A DNA stretch of 64,000 nucleotides from CAXXOK01 sp001604115 (GCA_034928535.1 JAYFOV010000010.1:17986-81985), one strand, 5' to 3'. Shown: positions 1 through 9,785, numbered from the stretch's first letter. Made by a program: numbers and translations. Notes: generated by a model not told the origin, from the letters alone.

Positions 1-165
1 ATGAAAGCATTGGTGGATATCGGCTTTGAAGGCCCCTTCCGGCCGGATCACGGCCGCGCCATCTGGGGCGAAGTCGCTATGCCGGGGTACGGCCTGTATG
101 ACCGCGCGCTGGGTAGCCAATATCTGCTGGGTTTGTATGATGCCATCAAACGCCAACAGGCGTAA
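1..165 (+). CDS. uxuA: Mannonate dehydratase, C-terminal end (partial)
   Basis: The window opens inside this gene; 54 codons are visible before the TAA. The visible peptide contains GPFRPDHGR followed by WGE and PGYGLYDRALG, the typical C-terminal signature of mannonate dehydratase, which turns D-mannonate into 2-keto-3-deoxygluconate in hexuronate breakdown. The Met at position 1 may be internal, because the family is about 350-390 residues long. The next gene on the same strand is a fructuronate reductase, the enzyme of the preceding step, which supports the call. The 576-base gap between them is long for an operon, so the two may be transcribed separately. Confidence 0.82.
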   Translation: MKALVDIGFEGPFRPDHGRAIWGEVAMPGYGLYDRALGSQYLLGLYDAIKRQQA

Positions 166-741
166 ACGGAAAAACTTCACCCCTCTTCCAGATGCCCAGA
201 TAACGCCGAAAAGATTTTCTTCCACGATCCTGAAATAGGGCACAGAACTGGGGAAAAAGTCCGGAGCTGATTCATTGCCTATGCCGTAGGGCAGCAACGG
301 ACAGTCCCCACGGTGCGGGCGCTTTGAGACATTTGCCTCCAAAACCCGTGAAAGGCGATTTCCGAAGCCGAGAGAAGCCATGATGGCCGCAGTACGTGCC
401 GATCGTGATCCGTGTCCAAAACACGTGTGAAACGCGAGGGGCAGGGGTACATTTTCTGCGAGTCATAAACTGCAAAGGAAATGTCGGCCCTTGCCGCGCC
501 GGACGAGCATGACCTCTTTGAACTGATCGAGGGGATCGAATAGGCGCTCATTCAGGATCACGAGATCATGCTTTCCATCAAGCGGGATGGCGACCCTAAG
601 CTTATAGTCTAGTGGGCACATGCGTTGCATTTCTCGCAGTGCGATGGAAGTGACATCTCATATAGAGATACGAAAATCGCCAACCTACTGAACACATAGG
701 GGCGCGCTGCGCCGGATGAGGATCAAAAGGGAGGGGTCATC
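166..741. other. Gene-free stretch between uxuA and uxuB
   Basis: No convincing gene was seen. A forward frame from about 481 reads as a plausible peptide (MSALAAPDEHDLFELIEG) interrupted by stops at 541 and 610, which could be the remains of a decayed gene. No terminator hairpin was recognised after uxuA. Confidence 0.5.
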
Positions 742-2358
742 ATGAAATTGACTTTGGAAGGTCTGAAGGATCAGGCTTTTGTCCGGCAAGGCTACCGGAT
801 GCCCAGCTTTGATGTTGCTGCCATGCGCGAGCGCACGCACAGTGCGCCCACGTGGGTGCATTTTGGCGCGGGAAACATACTGCGTGCTTTCCCGTGTGTG
901 CTGCTGCAAAAATTGTTGGATCAGGGCATGGTGGATACCGGTATGATCGTGGTGGAAAGCTATGATGAGGAAATCATCGATAAGGCATTTACTCCGTTTG
1001 ATAATCTATGTCTGGCGGTTTCGCTCAAGAGCGACGGCACTGTAGAAAAGCGCGTGGTCGCCTCGGTGGCCGAAGCTCTGGGCTACCATGCGAACACTGC
1101 CCGTGTGGAGGAGGTTTTCCTGGCGGATAGCCTGCAAATGGTCACGATGACCATTACAGAAAAAGGCTACGCCGTACGGGATGCGCAGGGCATGCCGCTC
1201 AAACCTTATGCGGGCGATTTTGAATCCATGGATGCGCCGGTGTCCATCATGGCGCTGCTGACGCGGCTGCTGTACCTGCGCTACCAAAACGGTCAAAAAC
1301 CCATTGCCATGGTATCGCTGGACAACTGCGCCCACAACGGCACCATTCTGTTTGAAAGCGTGCATGCCATCGCGTCCGCATGGCTGCAAAGGGGAATCGT
1401 GGCGGAGGGCTTTCTGGACTATCTGAAGGATGCCACCAAAGTAAGTTTTACCTGGTCTATGATCGATAAAATTACCCCCCGACCGGCCGAAGCGGTGTTG
1501 GAGATGCTTCGCGGTGAAGGCTTTGAAGGCGCTGAGGTGGTCGTGACCGGCAAAAACACGTATGTCTCCGGCATGGTCAACGCGGAGGAATGCGAGTATC
1601 TGGCCATTGAGGATCATTTTCCCAACGGCAGGCCGCCGCTGGAGCAGGTGGGCGTAATCTTTGGTGGGCGTGATACCGTGGATCGAATCGAGAAGATGAA
1701 GGTTTGCACGTGCCTGAACCCCTTGCACACCGCTTTGGCCATCTATGGTTGCCTGCTGGGGTATGAAAAAATATCCGAAGAAATGAAGGATCAAACGCTC
1801 GTGGCCTTGATCCGTCAAATTGGCTATGGCGAAGGGCTGCCTGTGGTGGTGGATCCCAAAATCATGAGTGCCAAACAGTTTATTGATGAAGTGGTCGAAA
1901 AGCGTTTTCCGAATCCCTTTGTGCCTGACACGCCCCAGCGGATCGCCTGCGATACCAGCAAGAAGATTCCCGTGCGCTTTGGCGAAACGCTGAAGGCCTA
2001 TGTGGCGCGAGGCAAGGAGGATCTATCTTTCCTTACCTTTATACCGCTGGTCATGGCTGGTTATGCCCGGTACCTGACCGGTATCAATGATGCGGGTGAA
2101 GCCTTCGAGCTCAGCCCCGACCCCAATCTGCCTGCCCTGACGCCCCTGCTGCATGGATTTGCCCTGGGAAAAACCTTTGACCGTGCCAAGCTGCGCGCGC
2201 TCTTCTCCCGTAGCGATATTTTTGGGATTGATCTGTACCAGCACAGCTTGGGCAATAAGGTGGAGGACATGTTTTTGGAAATGAGCCGGGGTGCCGGCGC
2301 AATCCGCGCAACACTGACACGCTATGTAGAGGGTGCAACAGCAGGCGGAGTGAAATAA
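742..2358 (+). CDS. uxuB: Fructuronate reductase / mannitol dehydrogenase family
   Basis: A 538-residue member of the polyol-specific long-chain dehydrogenase family. It would reduce D-fructuronate to D-mannonate with NADH in the cytoplasm, feeding the mannonate dehydratase encoded just upstream. The N-terminal Rossmann region holds HFGAGNILRAF near residue 39. The catalytic signature K-x5-N-x2-H is visible as K320, N326 and H329 (KVCTCLNPLH). The start is supported by GGGAGGGG a few bases upstream. Length is typical of the family. Members also act on mannitol, altronate or arabinitol, so the substrate rests mainly on the uxuA neighbour. Confidence 0.83.
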   Translation: MKLTLEGLKDQAFVRQGYRMPSFDVAAMRERTHSAPTWVHFGAGNILRAFPCVLLQKLLDQGMVDTGMIVVESYDEEIIDKAFTPFDNLCLAVSLKSDGTVEKRVVASVAEALGYHANTARVEEVFLADSLQMVTMTITEKGYAVRDAQGMPLKPYAGDFESMDAPVSIMALLTRLLYLRYQNGQKPIAMVSLDNCAHNGTILFESVHAIASAWLQRGIVAEGFLDYLKDATKVSFTWSMIDKITPRPAEAVLEMLRGEGFEGAEVVVTGKNTYVSGMVNAEECEYLAIEDHFPNGRPPLEQVGVIFGGRDTVDRIEKMKVCTCLNPLHTALAIYGCLLGYEKISEEMKDQTLVALIRQIGYGEGLPVVVDPKIMSAKQFIDEVVEKRFPNPFVPDTPQRIACDTSKKIPVRFGETLKAYVARGKEDLSFLTFIPLVMAGYARYLTGINDAGEAFELSPDPNLPALTPLLHGFALGKTFDRAKLRALFSRSDIFGIDLYQHSLGNKVEDMFLEMSRGAGAIRATLTRYVEGATAGGVK

Positions 2359-2895
2359 AACCGGCGAAGCGCACAATCTTGCTTGAAAGCAATGTGTCCA
2401 AGCTATTGTGTGCCGCTTTGTACGGGGCATGTCCATCATGGGTGCCTTTCGCTATGCAGCGGCGCGCGAGGTTGCGAGGCATCGCAGATAAGAAGCTGAA
2501 CCAAAGCCCACTCTCCAGCTATTATCCCCAACAGTGCAGCGGGAAGGCGCATCAACGGCCAAGCGTCTGAAGCGGAAAAGTACATAGCCTTCGCACGTCC
2601 CATGAAGGACGCGACGGGCAACCCCCGAAACACCGTTGGACGCATCTGGCGCGCCAACGGTGTTTCAGCAGCAGAGAGCCGTTTCATCGGGAAACCCGGA
2701 CTGAAACCAGGCATCAGACCAAGTATGCTTTCTTAGGTAAAAGCGCATATATCATGCGACAAAATGTGGCGGTGAACATGCTTTGATAGCATGCTGCATG
2801 GTGCAGGCAATTCAACCATGGCCGAAATCAGCATTTCGCGGTATGGGATGCCGGGCAGGCGCGGCGCGCTTGAGCGCAGGTAAGATGGGCAAGAG
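2359..2895. other. Gene-free stretch after uxuB
   Basis: More than 500 bases with no credible gene on either strand. Short open frames here have no ribosome binding site and no recognisable domain. The only structure seen is the inverted repeat listed separately at 2627-2666. Confidence 0.5.
2627..2666. repeat. 13-bp inverted repeat, intergenic hairpin
   Basis: GAAACACCGTTGG at 2627-2639 is perfectly repeated in inverted form at 2654-2666 around a 14-base loop. No T-run follows on either strand, so it is not an ordinary terminator. Confidence 0.6.
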
Positions 2896-2943
2896 AAACC
2901 CCGTAACACGCGATTCTGTGAGAACAGGCGCGTTACGGGGTTT
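2896..2943. terminator. Rho-independent terminator after the membrane protein gene
   Basis: AAACCCCGTAAC pairs with GTTACGGGGTTT around a loop containing a further CGCG match. The stem is followed by TTTTT on the plus strand and by GTTTCTCTT on the minus strand. It starts 4 bases beyond the stop codon of the minus-strand gene at 2948 and could work in both directions. Confidence 0.75.
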
Positions 2944-2947
2944 TTGA

Positions 2948-4825
2948 TCAGGGTTGGGGAGTCGTAACGTGAGGCGGCTCGGGTTCTGCGGGCGCAACGG
3001 GCTGCTCACCCATAGCAGGCTCTTCGGTTGCCGGCAGCGCGGGCTTGCCCTCCGGCGCGAGCATGACTGCCAGCATGACCGGGATGGCGTAAAAGAAGGC
3101 GAGCATATAGCGGATAATGGCCACCGGACCTACCAGGCAGCTGATCCAGATGGCAAGCAGAAACACGAAGCTGCTCATCCACTGGTACTTGCGCCGATAG
3201 ATTGCATAGCCAAACCCTGCGATGCACAGACACACATAGAAAGCTGTGTCGGATAAGAGCCGAATCCCCGGCAAGCCAAAAAGGGTCAGCGTATTGTCAT
3301 ACCCCTTAATGATGGACTGGAGCCCGGGCAGGTAAGAATGTTCCTGAATGTAAAACAGATCGATCTGCACCACGCCCAAATCAAAGCGGTAAATCATTCT
3401 GGCGCCGGGCAAGAAGTAGGGTAGGTTTTGAACCAGAAACGCTTCCAGATAGGTTTTTACATTCTGCACGCCCATCCTTGCCCATAGGGAAAGCAGTTTG
3501 GGCAAGTTTGCATCCACCTCGTCATAGTACGCAGTCCACTTGACGGGATCCGCCACAGCGGGGGCGTAGATTTCCGCCAGATCGACATCGTAGAGGGTAT
3601 CCAGCACTTGATCCGTATCCAGATCGATGGCGCTGGGATTGTCTCGAAGGGTGCGGGCAATCTGCTGCAGCGGGATGGAAAGCAGCTCGATCTTGCAGGG
3701 GATGACGGCTTCGGTCGCCCAGATGAGCGCGCCGTTGACCGCAAAATAGACGGCTGCGCACCCTGCCAGTACCGCGGCCATGCGCAGGCGCGCGCCCTTC
3801 GCCCACAACAGCGCAAAGGGAATGAACAGAATGAGTGCATAGATGCCGTTGTTACGCATGAGCATCATGAGCGTGGCCGTCAGGATAAACCCGGCAATGC
3901 GCCAGGCCGAGCGCAGCGCAGCATAGCCGTCCCGCCATAGATCCATAAGCTGCAGGATGAAAACCATTGCCAGCGCACCAAAGAGAATATCCTTCTGTGC
4001 GCTGAAGGACCAAATGCCATAAAACGGAAAAATGGCAAAAAGCAGCGTGACAAACACCCGCGCTGGATGCGGCGCACCCCGGCGCCGCATCCAGCGGCAC
4101 GCATAGGCCAGCAGGCCGGCCATCAGGACCATTTGTACGATGCTGTAAATGGCAAGGCCAACGGCAGCATCGCCTTCGGGCGTGATGTCGATGCCCAGCA
4201 CGATGCAAAAACCTAGCAGCAGCGTATGCAGCAGCGGATGGTGCGTGTTGTGCACCCAGTCATAATAGGTGTAAAACTGCGTGCCGGAATCGTAGACAAA
4301 GGTGCCCGGCCAGAAAGCCAGCCATACAGGGATCCAGCACAGCAGGAGCAATGCAAAAACGAAAAAGTAGTTGCCGAGGATACGGCTGAAAAGCGACTCC
4401 CGGGCGGAGGCGGCCGCACGCTGCGTGAGCGATGTGATTGTTTGGAAAATGAGCAGCAGCGCCGCACCATAAACCACGGCATACAGCGCCCACAAAAAAA
4501 GCCCGTCCAGCGCCGAAGCCCAGCTCAGCGGCAACAGGCCGCTATTGGCTTCAACCTGCTTGCCTACCAGCGTAAAGGCCGAGAAAATCAGCCCAATGCT
4601 ATACACAGTGCGGTTGAGCCGCGCATCTTCACAACCAAACGCATGGCGGATGAGCAGGAACAGCGCGGCCACCAACACGATGCTCATGGCACTGCCGGCG
4701 AAAATCAGGCTGTCCTGCGGCTGGCCGAGCACAACAGGCAAACGCCAAACGGCCAGCACCGCGATGATGAGCGCTGCCAGCGCGGTGTGCAGCAGTGTGC
4801 GCAAGGTAGGTCGGGTTGATTTCAT
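2948..4825 (-). CDS. Polytopic membrane protein, DUF6020-like (putative GT-C glycosyltransferase type)
   Basis: A 625-residue protein with about a dozen hydrophobic segments and a central aqueous loop carrying FWPGTFVYDSGTQ and HNTHHPLLHTLL. This arrangement resembles the DUF6020 family, which is thought to be related to membrane glycosyltransferases of the GT-C fold; no activity has been shown to my knowledge. The tail after residue 590 is rich in Pro and Glu. I chose the ATG at 4825 because GGAGG lies 9 bases ahead of it; an ATG at 4846 would sit inside that ribosome binding site. The gene stands alone between a terminator and the nrd promoter region, so context says little about the substrate. 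Confidence 0.65.
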   Translation of the reverse strand: MKSTRPTLRTLLHTALAALIIAVLAVWRLPVVLGQPQDSLIFAGSAMSIVLVAALFLLIRHAFGCEDARLNRTVYSIGLIFSAFTLVGKQVEANSGLLPLSWASALDGLFLWALYAVVYGAALLLIFQTITSLTQRAAASARESLFSRILGNYFFVFALLLLCWIPVWLAFWPGTFVYDSGTQFYTYYDWVHNTHHPLLHTLLLGFCIVLGIDITPEGDAAVGLAIYSIVQMVLMAGLLAYACRWMRRRGAPHPARVFVTLLFAIFPFYGIWSFSAQKDILFGALAMVFILQLMDLWRDGYAALRSAWRIAGFILTATLMMLMRNNGIYALILFIPFALLWAKGARLRMAAVLAGCAAVYFAVNGALIWATEAVIPCKIELLSIPLQQIARTLRDNPSAIDLDTDQVLDTLYDVDLAEIYAPAVADPVKWTAYYDEVDANLPKLLSLWARMGVQNVKTYLEAFLVQNLPYFLPGARMIYRFDLGVVQIDLFYIQEHSYLPGLQSIIKGYDNTLTLFGLPGIRLLSDTAFYVCLCIAGFGYAIYRRKYQWMSSFVFLLAIWISCLVGPVAIIRYMLAFFYAIPVMLAVMLAPEGKPALPATEEPAMGEQPVAPAEPEPPHVTTPQP

Positions 4826-5091
4826 GATGAGCGACCTCCATTTCAAGTTTACGGGTCAATGACGCATGCTTTGCCTGAGAAGATGCCCTTGCGCAGCGGC
4901 AAGGAGCAGGGCAAAGCAATCAGATGGACATACCCCCGCCGGGCTGCGCGACACGATAGCGCTTTTTCTGGCGGGCAATCAAGCAACAGTATAGTGGAAA
5001 CATTTGCTTTCGTCAATGCACAGCGGGCTTTGAGGTGGTTACGGTTATGATGTCTGCGCCGGCTAACATGGACGTTTCGGCCGCTGTGAAA

Positions 5092-5147
5092 ACAGAACAT
5101 GTTGTGTTTCAACAGGCTACTTTTCCGGTTATAACACCATAGATTGT
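5092..5147. promoter_or_regulatory. Probable NrdR box pair upstream of nrdAB
   Basis: ACACCATAGATTGT at 5134-5147 matches 12 of 14 positions of the NrdR consensus as I know it (ACACWATATMTWGT). ACAGAACATGTTGT at 5092-5105 matches 11 of 14. Their starts are 42 bp apart, four helical turns, a spacing reported for some NrdR box pairs. A possible -10 (TATAAC, 5130-5135) overlaps the downstream box, which fits repression. The rest of 4826-5182 shows no gene. Confidence 0.6.
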
Positions 5148-5182
5148 AATTTCATAGTTGGATTGGGCAAGGAGGAAACCGC

Positions 5183-7699
5183 GTGCAGATCATCAAACGT
5201 AACGGCTCGTTGGCGGAGTATCGCGGCGAGAAGATCATACAGGCGATGGAGAAGGCGTTTGCCAGCCAAGGCGACATACCCGACCGGGCTGCGCTGGAGG
5301 CGCTGCTTGCCATGGTGGAGCAAAACCTGCCCACCGATAGCCCTGCCACAGTGGAGGGCGTGCAAGACCTTGTGGAGCAGGCGCTCATGGCCAAAGGCCA
5401 TTACCTGGTCGCCAAAGCCTACATCCTGTACCGTGAGCAGCGCACGCGCCTGCGCAAGGCGTGCCAAAGCCTGGCCGACAGCGTTAGGGTGCAGGGACTG
5501 GAAGCGGATTTGACCAGCATCCAGCAGGATTTCCTGGGCGAGGAATATAGCCTGAACCGCCTGCGGGACAAGTACCTCTCGTTTGAAACGCCGGACATGG
5601 ATGAACCTAAGCGGCTCAATGCCTTGATACAGGCGGCAGCGGAGCTGACCACACAGGAAGCGCCGCGCTGGGAGTTCATTGCCGCGCGGCTGCTCTACTT
5701 TCGCTTTGCGTGCAATCTGGCGCAGGAGCTTGACAAGCGCGGCATCCACTCTTTTTGGGAAAAGATCCGCTACCTGACCGAGGAAGGGCTCTACGGCGCT
5801 TACATTTTGGAACACTACACCCGGGATGAGCTGGAGCTTGCATCCGGCTACCTGAACGATGCGCGCAACAAGCTTTTTACTTATTCCGGGCTGGATTTGC
5901 TGCTTGCGCGCTATGTGATCCATACCCACAAGCGCGTGCCGCTGGAAACCCCTCAGGAGATGTATCTGGGCATTGCGCTGCATCTGGCAATGGACGAAAA
6001 GCGGGATCGCCTGCATTGGGTGCGCAAGTTTTATGATATGCTGAGCACCCTGAAAGTGACCATGGCAACGCCGACGCTTTCCAACGCGCGCAAACCCTAC
6101 CACCAGCTTTCCAGTTGTTTTATCGATACCGTGCCGGATAGCCTGGACGGGATTTACCGGTCGGTGGATAATTTTGCCAAGGTGAGCAAGTTTGGCGGCG
6201 GCATGGGGCTCTACTTTGGCAAAGTGCGTGCCACAGGCGGCAGCATCCGTGGCTTTGAAGGGGCAGCGGGCGGCGTGATCCGCTGGATCAAACTGGTCAA
6301 CGATACCGCCGTTGCGGTGGATCAGTTGGGTATGCGGCAAGGCGCTGTGGCTGTGTATTTGGATGCATGGCACAAGGACCTGCCCGAGTTTTTGCAATTG
6401 CGCACTAATAATGGGGATGACCGCCTCAAGGCGCATGATGTGTTTCCGGCCGTGAGTTACCCCGATTTGTTCTGGAAGCAGGTCAAGGAGAATATCGAGC
6501 AGGATTGGTACTTGCTTTGCCCCCACGAAGTGTTGATGACCAAAGGTTACGCACTGGAAGATTATTGGGGAGAGGAATGGGAAAAGCGTTACCTGGACTG
6601 CCTTGCTGACAACCGCATTGCCAAGCGTGCCGTGCCCCTGAAGGAGCTTGTGCGGCTGATCCTCAAATCCGCAGTGGAAACCGGAACGCCGTTCATGTTC
6701 AACCGCGATACAGTCAACCGCACTAACCCAAACAAGCACAAGGGTATGATTTACTGCTCCAACCTTTGCACGGAAATTGCTCAGAATACAAGCGGAATCG
6801 AGCTGCTGGAGCGTACTGTGCAAACACGGGATGGTGATCCCGTGGTGGTCACCGTTACCAAGCCTGGTGATTTTGTGGTGTGCAATCTGGCAAGCCTTTC
6901 CCTTGGACATCTGGCCGTGGAGGATGATGCCGCGATGGAAGACATCATCGCTACGGCGGTTCGCGCGCTGGATAATGTGATCGACCTGAACTACTACCCT
7001 GTGGAATACGCGCAGGTGACCAACCGCAAGTATCGTAGCATCGGGCTTGGGGTTTCCGGATATCATCATATGTTGGCCAAGCACCATATCCAGTGGGAAA
7101 GCGAGGAGCATCTTGCCTTTGCCGATCAGGTTTTTGAACGCATCAACCATGCGGCAATCAAGGCCAGCCATGCGCTGGCGTTGGAAAAAGGCAGCTACTC
7201 TGCCTTTAAGGGCAGCGATTGGCACACGGGAGCGTACTTTACCCAGCGCGGCTATGCCGGGGATCGTTGGGATAGTTTGCGCGCCCAAGTGCAGGCAGGC
7301 GGCATGCGCAATGCCTACCTGATTGCGATTGCGCCTACCAGCTCTACCAGCATCCTTTCCGGAACCACCGCAGGGCTGGATCCGGTCATGAACCGCTATT
7401 TTCTGGAAGAAAAAAAGGGCGTGATCATGCCCCGCGTTGCGCCGGAACTATCCATGCAAACCTATTGGTTTTACAAGGCGGCGCACTTGATCGACCAACG
7501 CTACTCAGTGCGCGCGGCAGGCGTGCGGCAGCGGCACATCGACCAGGCGCAGAGTATGAATGTATACATTACAACAGACTACTCTATGCGGCAGGTGCTG
7601 GATCTGTACCTGCTGGCCTGGGAGCATGGCGTGAAAACTCTGTATTACGTGCGCAGCAAATCCCTTGAGGTGGAGGATTGTGAAAGCTGCACGTCGTAA
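5183..7699 (+). CDS. nrdA: Ribonucleoside-diphosphate reductase, class I alpha subunit
   Basis: The 838-residue large subunit reduces ribonucleoside diphosphates to deoxyribonucleotides. Residues 1-90 form an ATP-cone (KRNGS at the start, then VAKAYILYREQR), the allosteric domain that switches activity with the ATP/dATP ratio. Catalytic Cys candidates are C312 (QLSSCF), C529 (SNLCTEI, with N527 and E531) and C567 (VVCNLASL). The C-terminal ESC-TS end carries the CxxC pair (CESC) used for re-reduction. The start is GTG with AGGAGG at 5170-5175; no ATG fits. The gene lies 93 bases upstream of nrdB, without nrdI or nrdH, which fits class Ia rather than Ib. NrdR boxes precede it. Confidence 0.93.
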   Translation: MQIIKRNGSLAEYRGEKIIQAMEKAFASQGDIPDRAALEALLAMVEQNLPTDSPATVEGVQDLVEQALMAKGHYLVAKAYILYREQRTRLRKACQSLADSVRVQGLEADLTSIQQDFLGEEYSLNRLRDKYLSFETPDMDEPKRLNALIQAAAELTTQEAPRWEFIAARLLYFRFACNLAQELDKRGIHSFWEKIRYLTEEGLYGAYILEHYTRDELELASGYLNDARNKLFTYSGLDLLLARYVIHTHKRVPLETPQEMYLGIALHLAMDEKRDRLHWVRKFYDMLSTLKVTMATPTLSNARKPYHQLSSCFIDTVPDSLDGIYRSVDNFAKVSKFGGGMGLYFGKVRATGGSIRGFEGAAGGVIRWIKLVNDTAVAVDQLGMRQGAVAVYLDAWHKDLPEFLQLRTNNGDDRLKAHDVFPAVSYPDLFWKQVKENIEQDWYLLCPHEVLMTKGYALEDYWGEEWEKRYLDCLADNRIAKRAVPLKELVRLILKSAVETGTPFMFNRDTVNRTNPNKHKGMIYCSNLCTEIAQNTSGIELLERTVQTRDGDPVVVTVTKPGDFVVCNLASLSLGHLAVEDDAAMEDIIATAVRALDNVIDLNYYPVEYAQVTNRKYRSIGLGVSGYHHMLAKHHIQWESEEHLAFADQVFERINHAAIKASHALALEKGSYSAFKGSDWHTGAYFTQRGYAGDRWDSLRAQVQAGGMRNAYLIAIAPTSSTSILSGTTAGLDPVMNRYFLEEKKGVIMPRVAPELSMQTYWFYKAAHLIDQRYSVRAAGVRQRHIDQAQSMNVYITTDYSMRQVLDLYLLAWEHGVKTLYYVRSKSLEVEDCESCTS

Positions 7700-7792
7700 C
7701 CTACGGGTATGCAGGGGCTGTTGAGGGCGGCGGAAAGCGTGCCCCAACGCAAGGGATGCCGCAAAAATACGGACAAGCGAGGGATCGGGCAT

Positions 7793-8836
7793 ATGGCGCA
7801 GCTAACCAAGAAACCGCTCTTCAATCCACATGGGGAAAGCGAGGTTCGCCTCCGGCGCATGGTCGGCGGCAACACCACCAATCTGAACGATTTTAACAAC
7901 CTGAAATACACCTGGGCGAAGGATTGGTACCGCCAGGCGATGAACAATTTTTGGATTCCGGAAGAAATCAACATGAACCCGGACGTCAAGGATTATCCGC
8001 GCCTGACCGCTGCAGAGCGCACAGCGTATGATAAGATACTCAGCTTTTTGGTGTTCCTGGATTCCATCCAGACGGCTAACCTTCCGGCCATTGGGGAGTA
8101 CATCACCGCCAATGAGGTCAATCTGTGCCTGACCATCCAGAGCTTTCAGGAAACCGTGCACAGCCAAAGCTACAGCTATATGCTGGATACCATTTGCAGC
8201 CCCATGGAGCGGGATGGCATCCTGTATCAGTGGCGCACGGATGAGCATCTGCTCCAGCGCAATACCTTTATTGGCGACCAGTACAACGCCTTTCAAAACG
8301 ACAAGGACGATTTTACCCTGCTCAAGGTGATGGTCGCCAACTATATTTTGGAGGGCATCTATTTTTACAGCGGATTCATGTTTTTTTACAACCTGGGGCG
8401 CAATGGCAAGATGCCCGGGTCGGTGCAGGAAATCCGCTACATTAACCGGGACGAAAACACCCACCTGTGGCTGTTCCGAAGCATCATTCTGGAGCTGAAG
8501 AAAGAGGAGCCGCAGCTTTTTACCCCCGAGCGGGTAGAAATCCTAAAAGGGATGATGGAGGAGGGCGTGCGCCAGGAAATCGCCTGGGGTCATTACGTGA
8601 TTGGCGATGATATTCAAGGCTTGAACCGCCAGATGGTCACGGACTATATCCGCTACCTGGGCAACCTTCGCTGGAGCAGCCTTGGCTTTGACACTCTGTA
8701 CGAGGGTCACGAGCAGGAGCCGGAAAGCATGGCATGGGTGAGCCAATACGCCAATGCCAACATGGTCAAGACGGATTTTTTTGAGGCAAAGAGCACGGCC
8801 TACGCTAAAAGCACCGCGCTGCTGGACGATCTTTAA
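7793..8836 (+). CDS. nrdB: Ribonucleoside-diphosphate reductase, class I beta subunit
   Basis: The 347-residue ferritin-like small subunit makes the tyrosyl radical used by NrdA. The metal-ligand pattern is complete where it can be read: D90 (FLDSIQ), E120 and H123 (QETVHS), a Glu in ILEGIYFY, and a Glu and His in RDENTH. The radical Tyr is Y127 (SQSY), at the same offset from the E-x2-H ligands as in E. coli. This points to a tyrosyl radical enzyme of class Ia, not a radical-free or class Ic type. I chose the ATG at 7793 (MAQLTKK), preceded by GAGGGA, over an in-frame ATG 84 bases earlier that lacks a ribosome binding site. Confidence 0.93.
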   Translation: MAQLTKKPLFNPHGESEVRLRRMVGGNTTNLNDFNNLKYTWAKDWYRQAMNNFWIPEEINMNPDVKDYPRLTAAERTAYDKILSFLVFLDSIQTANLPAIGEYITANEVNLCLTIQSFQETVHSQSYSYMLDTICSPMERDGILYQWRTDEHLLQRNTFIGDQYNAFQNDKDDFTLLKVMVANYILEGIYFYSGFMFFYNLGRNGKMPGSVQEIRYINRDENTHLWLFRSIILELKKEEPQLFTPERVEILKGMMEEGVRQEIAWGHYVIGDDIQGLNRQMVTDYIRYLGNLRWSSLGFDTLYEGHEQEPESMAWVSQYANANMVKTDFFEAKSTAYAKSTALLDDL

Positions 8837-8996
8837 GCAGCCGCCAAAACACGCTGCGCAGCGGCTGTGTGCGGCAAGCAGTCAGCCCCGCTGACCGAAG
8901 CCATGGGTAGCCCTTTCGGCTGCGGAGGAGTGATTTGCGGCGGCTTGACAAAAGCCCGCTCAGTATTCAGGTAAATGTGCATGCACCTCAGGCAAC

Positions 8997-9051
8997 CATG
9001 CCAAAGGAGCTGGGCGTGTCGGCAATCGGCAAGCGCAGCTCCTTTGGTATG
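8997..9051. repeat. 16-bp inverted repeat between convergent genes
   Basis: CATGCCAAAGGAGCTG at 8997-9012 is matched by CAGCTCCTTTGGTATG at 9036-9051 with one wobble pair. It lies between the convergent nrdB and epimerase genes, where a bidirectional terminator would be expected. There is no T-run on either side, so its termination role is uncertain. Confidence 0.55.
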
Positions 9052-9077
9052 CCGCCCGCAAGCGTGTGCGGACTGTA

Positions 9078-9749
9078 TTACGTCCGCTTAAAAAGCGCTT
9101 TGACCTTGGCAACGCCCTGCGGGATCCCCAGGAGGGGATCAAACACGCTGGAGCTGCCGACTACGAAGATGGATGCGCCTGCCGCTTCCATTTTTGGAAT
9201 GTTTTCATAACTGCAATTGCCATCCACCTCAATGGGGATGTGGGCATAGCCGCGTGCATCCAGCATGGCGCGGGCGGCCGTGATCTTATCCAGGGTTTGG
9301 GGCACCAGTTTTTGCCCGGCGAAGCCGGGATTGACCGTCATGATGAGCAGCAACCCGATGTCCGGCAGCACATGCTCTGCAAAGCAAAGCGGCGTGGCGG
9401 GGTTGAGTGCCAGCGCTGGCGTCGCGCCGCGTTCCTGGATCAGCTTAAGGGTGCGCTGCAAGTGCGGGTTTCCCTCGGCATGTACGGTCACGATATCCCC
9501 TTGCCCAAAGGAGAACCAGGGTAGGCACTGTGCAGGGTTATCAACCATCATGTGTATGTCCAGCGGTAAGCGATCCATGGCCTTGACAGCCTTGATGGTT
9601 TCGGTGGAGAGCATCATGTTGGGCACAAAATGGCCGTCCATGACATCGCAATGGTAATAATCCACCCCGCTCTGGGCTAGCTGGATCAGTTCGGTTTCCA
9701 TAGCGAGCGGATTTGCGCACATGATGGATGCGGAAATGAGAGAACGCAT
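9078..9749 (-). CDS. Ribulose-phosphate / allulose-6-phosphate 3-epimerase family
   Basis: A 223-residue TIM-barrel epimerase. It begins ISASIMCANP and holds YHCDVMDGHFVPN, LDIHMMV, MTVNPGFAGQK and IEVDGNCS, the conserved metal and phosphate-binding blocks (His and Asp in DVMDG, His in DIHMM, Asp in EVDG). The family epimerises ketose phosphates at C3. It closes a sugar operon that also has ManA and a ROK kinase, so allulose-6-phosphate epimerase (AlsE-like) is as likely as housekeeping ribulose-5-phosphate epimerase; the sequence alone does not settle it. GGGAG precedes the ATG. The gene follows manA with a 36-base gap. Confidence 0.78.
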   Translation of the reverse strand: MRSLISASIMCANPLAMETELIQLAQSGVDYYHCDVMDGHFVPNMMLSTETIKAVKAMDRLPLDIHMMVDNPAQCLPWFSFGQGDIVTVHAEGNPHLQRTLKLIQERGATPALALNPATPLCFAEHVLPDIGLLLIMTVNPGFAGQKLVPQTLDKITAARAMLDARGYAHIPIEVDGNCSYENIPKMEAAGASIFVVGSSSVFDPLLGIPQGVAKVKALFKRT

Positions 9750-9785
9750 GGGGTACTCCCTTCGATGGCCGATAGGGCGGCCGCG

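Noticed and set aside
5129..7288. A 719-codon minus-strand frame opposite nrdA
   Set aside because: Complement of a highly conserved gene; no ribosome binding site and no recognisable motif.
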